Origin: Cristatella mucedo
Lineage: Eukaryota > Bryozoa > Phylactolaemata > Cristatellidae
Direction of reading: 5' to 3'
Length of the DNA stretch: 64,000 nucleotides
Assembly: GCA_009760855.2 (NCBI GenBank)
Contig: WPIO01000011.1
Location: 5,310,001-5,374,000, forward strand
Both the position numbers and the translations under genes were made by a program. Position 1 is the first letter of the stretch; every line of letters starts with the position of its first letter. Below the pieces are notes generated by a model, which worked only from the letters and a program-made list of their open reading frames with translations, searched no databases and was not told where the DNA came from. Positions 61,807 through 64,000 of the stretch are shown here, one piece after another.

Positions 61807-64000
61807 TAGATCGTACCAATCAATGCTAGCCAAGGCCAAGTCTAGCTTCTATAAAAACATTGTTGAGTCACAGATGTTCAATCAAAAAATGCTTATATAT
61901 CTACGAACAATCGTCTCCTTAACCGGAGCCAGGCTAGCTCCTAAACCTAGTGATCCTTGTAACGATCTAGCTGATCGCTTCGTTAGCTTCTTTGTCAACA
62001 AGATAGACAAGATCAGGGAGTCTATCCCTAGAGTTGCAGTGTCTCCCTGGAATCCAGTCCATCAATACCGTGCAGCACCAGCATGTCTACATTCAAGGAG
62101 GCCACGCGTGACCTCATCCTGAAGTTCATATCATAATCAATGAAGACAATTAATCCTCTGTCTAGACCATGTTCCCACTGTCCTGCTTCTACGATGCATA
62201 GATCTGCTGCTGTAATGCATAACTAACATTATAAATATATCATTAGCCTTAGGTCACATCCCAGCACCAACCAAAAAGACTGCAATCGGGCCACAGCTCA
62301 TGAAAGCAACACTAGACCAAGAAAACTTTGGAAACTTTCACCCAGGCTCCATTTTACCGTTCCTATCAAGAGTACCGGCACAAGTCGTGGCAGACCATCT
62401 GAACTCATATATTGAAACTCCAAACCTTGCTTGTAAGTTTCAGTCTGGTTTCAGAGCTAATCACTCCATAGAGTCAGCATTGCTTCGGGTGTATAACAAC
62501 CTACGTAGGAATGCTGACTTAGGTAGAGAATCTATGCTTGTTTTTCTCGATCTTTCGGCAGCTTTTGATACTACCGATCACCAAGTCCTTCTTGAGCGCC
62601 TCTCGTCTCGTGTGGGCATTACTGGCACTGCATTGCAGTGGTTCAGGTCTTATCTAAGTGGGAGGCTCCAGAGTATTGACGTGAATGGACAAAGATCATC
62701 CGAGGTACCTCTGAAATATGGGGTACCTCAGGGCTCCGATCTAGGTCCGGTTCTTTTCATGGTTTATACTCTCCCTCTTGCTGATTTGATTGCCAAGCAC
62801 AATCTAGGCTTTCTCTTCTATGCAGATGACACTCAGTTGTACCTTTGCTTTGATCACTCCCTGCCCTCGAGCACGGTGAATTTCTCAACTCCCTTGCTAC
62901 ATGTTTTAATAACACCTGCACATGGATGGCAGCAAACTTTCTTAAATTACATGATGATAAAACTAGCTTACTAGTTATGGGAAAACCACGTGTGATTCAA
63001 AAATTGGAAAATCTAACGCTCAAATTGGCTCTCCCAAAATCTTTTATTAAATCTGAATGACATCAAAGTGTCTTGTTCTAAAGTGACCGTTCACTAGACG
63101 ACCACATCAGCTCAATAGTCAAGTCGGACTACTTTCAGCTACATGACATTGCTAAAATTCGGGCTTTTTTGGACAGGGACACCACATCGAAAATGGTCCA
63201 TGAATTTGTGACATCCCGTCTCGACTTTTGTAACTCACTGCTTGCCGATCTATCGGCCTGTGCACTCAGGCGCTTACAGCTTATGCGAAACTCTATAGCT
63301 GGGCTTGTCTGTCCTGAGCATTGCAGTTGCCCCACCATGCCACTTCTAGCACACTTGCACAGGCTCCCATTCAAGCAGAGAATTGACTTCAAGGTTTTAT
63401 CACTCACTTTTAGGTTCCATTCTTTGGCCCCAGCCTACCTATCAGATCTACTGCCACCTGCTTTTCTGAATCAAATTGTTTACCTACACCTCGTGCGAAC
63501 CTCAGATCCTTTGGAGACCGTGCCTTTAGTTCGTAGGCTCCCAAAGCCCGGAACTCATTTCCTACTGGTGTTACGACATCCTCTGACTTGACGACATTTA
63601 AAAAGAAGCTAAAACCACGTCTATTTATCACAGCATTTAGTGGGCCCATGCGATTCGTCCTTGTGCTTATCTGTGCTGACACTGTGCATGCTGCCACTAA
63701 CCAAATTTGCACGCTGACCCTGTGCATGTCATCCTTAACTATAATATGCTTGTTGAAATTGAGCGTGCTACCGCTAACCATTCGACCATGCTTCCTTCGC
63801 ACCAAATGTAAAGTGCCGAGAAAGAAATTGAGTTCTCTGAGGATGCTATACGTATTATTATTATTATCGTATTATGTTTTTATTATTATTAAAGACTATA
63901 CTTTTTCTTTATAAGTAATTATATCATTACAAAATATTTGTCAAAGTTGGCAGACATTATAATTGGCTGTTAAACTATAAATTTATTCTCTCTGACAAAA

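Larger units (their letters stand above)
60090..63890 (+). mobile_element. LINE A copy 9, longest, with nested insertions
   Basis: The 5' part matches the endonuclease start seen in copy 1 (LWNRRSIFNKLLLISDLISE). The endonuclease and linker run to 61071, the inverted LINE A insertion is 61072-61806, and the linker resumes at 61807. RT is at 62300-62974 (FQSGFRANHSIESALLRVY, LDLSAAFDTTDHQVLLERL, YGVPQGSDLGP, YADDTQLYL with YADD at 62819-62830). Then come the C-terminal domain and a hairpin tail at 63805-63890. It is frameshifted in several places. Confidence 0.93.

Overview
This is a window of animal (metazoan) nuclear DNA. It has spliced genes with canonical GT-AG introns, dense non-LTR retrotransposons and SINEs, and very long microsatellites. 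There are no operons, Shine-Dalgarno sites or CRISPR arrays. The six-exon translin layout and the repeat content suit an invertebrate, but the sequence alone does not fix the phylum.

Three host genes can be assembled completely from exons whose reading frames join without a break. (1) Translin, plus strand, six coding exons from 3881 to 17543, 229 residues. (2) A cytochrome b561 family ascorbate-dependent transmembrane reductase, minus strand, four coding exons from 26131 down to 18456, 238 residues. Translin and cytochrome b561 converge, with about 0.9 kb between their stop codons. (3) A short-chain dehydrogenase of the sniffer/C-factor carbonyl reductase group, minus strand, five coding exons from 56634 down to 42937, 267 residues. 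The three have unrelated functions (small RNA/DNA binding with TRAX, transmembrane electron transfer, carbonyl reduction), and nothing suggests they work together.

Most of the rest is repeats. LINE A (CR1/L2-like, with an endonuclease, a YADD reverse transcriptase, a 3' hairpin and an (ATT)n tail) is present in about twenty fragments of different ages and both orientations. The best copy is at 29.0-31.5 kb. LINE B is a second family with five minus-strand pieces, and one fragment near 41.4 kb looks like a third type. A tRNA-derived SINE (SINE-1) has boxes A and B and ends in the same hairpin as LINE A, so LINE A probably mobilises it. A rarer SINE-2 has two copies. A 175-180 bp satellite-like repeat occurs at 33.8-34.8 kb and 58.45-59.55 kb, and at the second locus it is present in both orientations.

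Region by region: 0-3 kb holds an old LINE A. 3.9-17.5 kb is translin, with introns carrying LINEs, SINEs, an uninterrupted (CTG)126 array, three (GT)n arrays and a foldback element. 17.5-26.1 kb is cytochrome b561. 26-42.9 kb is intergenic, with LINEs, a satellite block, a weak LTR-like segment and large stretches where nothing is recognised. 42.9-56.6 kb is the dehydrogenase, whose introns hold LINE copies and long microsatellites. 57.4-59.5 kb is LINE B and the satellite. 60-63.9 kb is a LINE A copy interrupted by an inverted LINE A that itself contains a piece of 18S rRNA.
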